Made by a program: the position numbers and the translations under genes | Assembly: GCA_018287875.1 (NCBI GenBank) | Contig: JAGVVL010000002.1 | Coordinates: 5,332,001-5,396,000 of the forward strand | Source: Nigrospora sphaerica | Taxonomy: Eukaryota > Ascomycota > Sordariomycetes > Amphisphaeriales > Apiosporaceae | DNA length: 64,000 nucleotides | Direction of reading: 5' to 3' | Part shown: piece after piece, positions 60,470-64,000 of the stretch | Numbering within the stretch: position 1 is the stretch's first letter | Layout: every line of letters starts with the position of its first letter | Notes under the pieces: model-generated | The model's input: the letters and a program-made list of their open reading frames with translations, nothing else | Databases searched by the model: none | Told to the model about the DNA's origin: nothing

Positions 60470-63170
60470 CTAGTTGGGGGCAGGGAAGCTGAAGTTGGGC
60501 GGAAAGATGGGCATGCCGTTGGGACCCGTGGCGATACCGTAGGGGAAGGCGGGCACGTCGGGGTCGGCCTTGGCCGCCGGGCCCTGCTCATCAGGGCGGT
60601 CCGGGTGTCGGCCGTCCTTGTTGCCCCGTCGCCACCGCGCCAGGTTGCCGTCTTCGTCATCGCCTCCCCGGCTGGACTTGGGGCCATGGCGGCCGCCCTT
60701 GTCCGTCTGCATGCGTCGGCTGATAGCCTTGGAGGAGACGCCGGCGCCAATCTCAATGTCGGGCTCTTCGACCACCATGCCCGTCTCGATGGGCCGGCCG
60801 CCGCTACCGCCAAAGTCGGCCGTCAACATCCACTTGCGGTCCGCCTCAGTGAGCTTGTTGATGGGGATGACGCTGATGCCCGAAGAGTAGTCGCTGCAGT
60901 CGCGGGGGCCGAAGCCAACGCCCCAACGCGTCTGGGTGGTCATGGATGGTTAGCGGTGTGCGTGTGGGACCGGCGCGCGGGGCCGACTTACTCGGTATTG
61001 GCTGTTCTCCATGGCCTCTTTGGCGGCGACGGCATCGCGGCGCGTTAGCATCTTGACAAACGCGTGTCTTTTCTCCTTGTTGACGATGCACGTCTGCACC
61101 TTGCCGTGCTGGTTGAACATGCCGCGCAGTTCGCCCTCGGAACACCTGGACGACAGTGAGCCAATGCACCTCATGCGCGCGTGGTAAGGGAGGGGCGACT
61201 TACGTGACTCCACCCACAAAAAGGGTTCGGCTGAGGACTACAGGAAACATGCATGTTAGCAGGCGGCATTTCACTTCCCTCCCCCCGGGGCCTCCAGGGG
61301 ACGTGGTATGTTTGTTTACCTCTGATGTGGCCCGCAGGGATGCTTCGGTCGTATTCCACCCACTTGACACTCGGATCACGATCGTAGGGCGGCTGCGGGC
61401 TGTGGCCACGGCGAGGCGGGCTCCGCTGACGATAGTCGGCACCCCGGCCCCGGCGGTCGTCTTCGAAGCCATGCGCAGGCGAGTCGCGTCCGAAACCGCC
61501 AAAGCTACGGTCGTTGCGGCCGCGCGGCGAATCACGGGCCTCCCAGCGGCGAGGAGACCGCGAGCGCGAGCGTTGGAATCGGTTGGGAGACCGCCCGCCG
61601 CCCGCTCCATTACCAGCACCATAGCCGTAGCGATCACGTAACTCGTCCGGACGAGGAGCCTCTTGCTGCGGCCACGCGCCACCATACGGCATCTGACCCT
61701 GGGGCGCCATGGGCGCGGCACCGCCGGCACCCGCCATCGACGGGAAGCTGTTCTGCATTGTGGACAGCAGCGCCGGGATCTTATCGGCCGGTATGCCCTG
61801 GTCGACCAAAAGCTTGATCAACTGCACTTGCTGGGCCACGGCCGGATCCATGCCGGGCATGGGCGAGGCCATGGCAGCCGCGCCGGGGAACACGCTGGGT
61901 TGACTACTGGCAGTCACGGGCGCAACAGGGACTTGACCCGGTACAGGCATCTGCCCGGGATACGTGTACGGCATCGCGGCAGGGTTTACAGGCGGCGGAA
62001 CTGCTGAGTAGGGGTAGGCAGGCTGGCTCTGGGTTACGGGCAGATGCGCCTGCGGCACGGGCGTGTTCTGCACAGGAGCTGCGCCATACGTGGAATCGGG
62101 GGCCGGCAAAGCCGGGTTGCTGGGCGTCACCGACATGTTTTGCCGAGCCATCTTGGCCAGCGCTTCCATGATGGCACTCGGGGCGCCGGCGGCCGGCGCC
62201 TGCGCAGCGCCGGTGGGAGCTCCGTGCGAGCCGGGCAGGCCGGGCAGGCCGGGGCCGGGCGGAGGGCTGCCAACAGGTGTGGTCGACTCATCTGCCGCGA
62301 GTGGATGACGGTTAGACTTGCTGGGATGGAGGGGGAGGACTGTGCGGATGGGATGCTCCGGGGAGCATCGGTTGGAATACAAGGCAACAGGGGTGGTGGG
62401 GAGGAGGTGAGACGAGACCTACTCTTAGGCGCGGCGTTGAGCTTCTGCTTGAACGACTCGATCAGGGTCGTCGGAAAGGTCTGGCCTTTCTCCCAGATGT
62501 CAACGAGCTTCTTAATTTTCTCCTACAGAGCCACGAGGTTAGGTCCAGGTCCAAACTGCCCGAAGGGATGGCTCGCCCGCCAAGCCCGGGCAAGCGGGTG
62601 AGGCCGAGACGGCAACAACCAGCCTCCCCGAGGGGGGAATCCGATCTGGTAGTCTCTTCTACAAGTGAGCCCGCCGCGGGGCGACGGGTGCGTAATGATG
62701 ATGAGTCTGTGATATAGCGTACCTTTTGTTCCGGGGGAGCAGATTGGACGATGTCATTCATCAGAACGGGTATCAGCTCGGTTACTCTATGCACACCTGC
62801 GGCGTAGGTCCCGTCGACGGCAGAGCTATTGACAGTCTGGCCTTGCTGCTTTGCTTGGTCAAGCCAGCGACGGGTTACAGAGTCTACGACGTACAGCACG
62901 CCCAGCTTGTGTGTTCCGGGCGTCTTCTTGAAGTGAGTAAAGATCTTCTGGATGAGGACCGACTCGGACTAGATGGGCAGGGCGACGGGTCAGCATTCCT
63001 ACCTAGGCGACAGGACGGAGGGTGCGGCGGCCACGGCGGCTAAACCATACCTGGACGTTATTGACACAGAGGTTGGTGAGTGTCTTGATCTGGGTGCCGG
63101 AGACACCGGGCGGCTTAAGAACCAGCATGGCATTCAAGCCCGCATCGAGTTCTGCTACTGGCGACGACAT
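60470..63170 (-). CDS. NRD1: Nrd1/Seb1-type RNA-binding protein (CID plus RRM)
   Basis: Seven exons on the minus strand, 63170-63051, 62968-62723, 62522-62423, 62291-61320, 61237-61204, 61145-60992 and 60931-60470, join to 695 residues. The protein binds the RNA polymerase II C-terminal domain and nascent RNA to direct transcription termination and 3'-end formation. Residues 1-150 form the CTD-interacting domain (TQIKTLTNLCVNNVQ, HFKKTPGTHKLGVLYVVDSV, IKKLVDIWEKGQTFP). A long Pro/Ala/Gln-rich linker and an Arg/Ser-rich region (FQRSRSRSPRRWEARDSPRG) lead to the RRM with RTLFVGGVT, RGMFNQHGKVQTCIVNKEKR and HAFVKM. The end carries TRWGVGFGPRDCSDY and SVIPINKLTEADRKWML, the Seb1/Nrd1 extension. 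Exon 5 is only 34 bases and encodes the first RRM strand. The start is the first ATG in the CID frame. Confidence 0.95.
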
Positions 63171-64000
63171 CTTGCCTGGAGTGCTGGTTGCCGTGTGTTT
63201 TGGTGGGGGAGGGGGGGGTTTGCTCGCTTGCTTGCTTGCTTTCTCGCACCCCAAGGCACGGGCAAGTAAAACAAAGAGAGGGGTTGCCTGGGCTAGGCGT
63301 GCGTGCTTATGTGAACCAGGTCGTTGCAACTCTCCATTCAACGGTCGGCAGGCAACGCGGCGGCTGCTGAGACGGGCCTCGACGGTCACCAAGTACTATG
63401 GAAAGCCTTGGGCCGGCGCCTAGTGGAGCGGTCGCAACGCAACTTTACGGCCTAGATGTCCAGCCAACAATCAAACGAGGTCGCGTGCCAGCGAAGCTTT
63501 GGGCACGGCTGGTTTATGTCAAGTGTACGGGTTGGCGGAGGGCGATGCGCAGCAGCGGACTGGCTTGTAGCAGTACCAGACGCAGCAGAAGCAGCGCAGC
63601 AGATAGGTAGTGTGGGCGCAGGGCAGAGAACCGGTCCTTCAATCCAGGCAATGTTTACAGCGGCACAGGCCCAGCGCGACGCACAACGAAGCGCGCGGTC
63701 GGGGGGTCGGCAGGGCGCGTCGTGGTTGTGCCTAGAACTAGAATGCAGTAGCAGCTGCCGCGATGACGACGCGGCCGAATATGATGGGATCGGCGTTGCG
63801 GTGATGGCTACCTGCACTGGCGGTGCGCGGTGGTGGTGTAGGGGAAATGGGCGGGAGAAGGTGTGTTGAGAGGAGAGTGAGGGAGAGAGGTTGTGGGATG
63901 GAGAGGTGCGTGCTTCATTGGTTTTTCATGGCGCGGCTTGTTGGTGGTGGGCGGAACGGCTTTCCATGAAGAGCAAAGCTTGCCGGGGAAAAGGTAGGTA
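63171..64000. other. NRD1 upstream region to the window end
   Basis: This stretch lies upstream of NRD1. GC-rich frames on both strands, such as 63456-63869 (+), have no recognisable domain and an Ala/Gly/Arg-rich composition. The sequence ends with a TAGGTA motif at 63994-64000. A gene on the plus strand beginning beyond the edge cannot be assessed. Confidence 0.5.

Overview
The window is nuclear DNA from a filamentous ascomycete, most likely a Sordariomycete. Genes are split by short introns with GT...AG ends and CTAAC/CTGAC-like branch sites, coding regions are GC-rich, and the protein set is typical of moulds: a Chs7 chaperone, a Pmt2 mannosyltransferase, an Nrd1/Seb1-type protein, a peroxisomal acyl-CoA ligase and an Nce101-like protein. 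I cannot name the genus. I saw no tRNA, rRNA, CRISPR array or intact transposon.

Layout. A TPT-family transporter (3042-4453, +) is followed by the ribosomal protein L27 gene (6799-7545, -), an NCE101-like gene (8193-8430, +), a TTC36-like gene (8442-9257, -), 4-hydroxyphenylpyruvate dioxygenase (10219-11490, +), TFIIH subunit SSL1 (12141-13657, -) and CHS7 (15890-17077, -). An 8.4 kb stretch without a recognisable gene (17078-25466) separates CHS7 from a MFS sugar transporter (25467-28120, +). Then come PMT2 (30042-32420, +), a Rab4-like GTPase with an unusual insertion (33581-34360, -), PNS1 (36838-39249, +), a WW-domain protein (41309-42363, +), EMC7 (42743-43727, -), O-acetylhomoserine sulfhydrylase (44235-45918, -), a MARVEL-domain membrane protein (47260-48092, -), a long-chain acyl-CoA synthetase ending in AKL (51397-53700, +), a large WD40 protein (54056-57454, +), a BTB-domain protein (57641-58938, -) and NRD1/SEB1 (60470-63170, -).

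The genes do not form one pathway. Several serve the secretory route and cell surface (CHS7, PMT2, EMC7, Rab4-like, TPT transporter, MARVEL, PNS1). Others serve transcription and RNA (SSL1, NRD1), translation (L27) and amino-acid or lipid metabolism (HPD, O-acetylhomoserine sulfhydrylase, acyl-CoA synthetase). I found no secondary-metabolite cluster and no convincing undescribed system. The observations most worth following are the WD40 protein with a SUMO-interaction-like N-terminus, the GTPase insertion, the gene-poor 8.4 kb block, unusual splice structures (tiny exons, in-frame introns, tandem acceptors, GTTCGT donors) and a recurring TACCTA/TAGGTA motif between genes. Exon boundaries were worked out by hand from reading frame, splice sites and family similarity recalled from memory; no database search was run.
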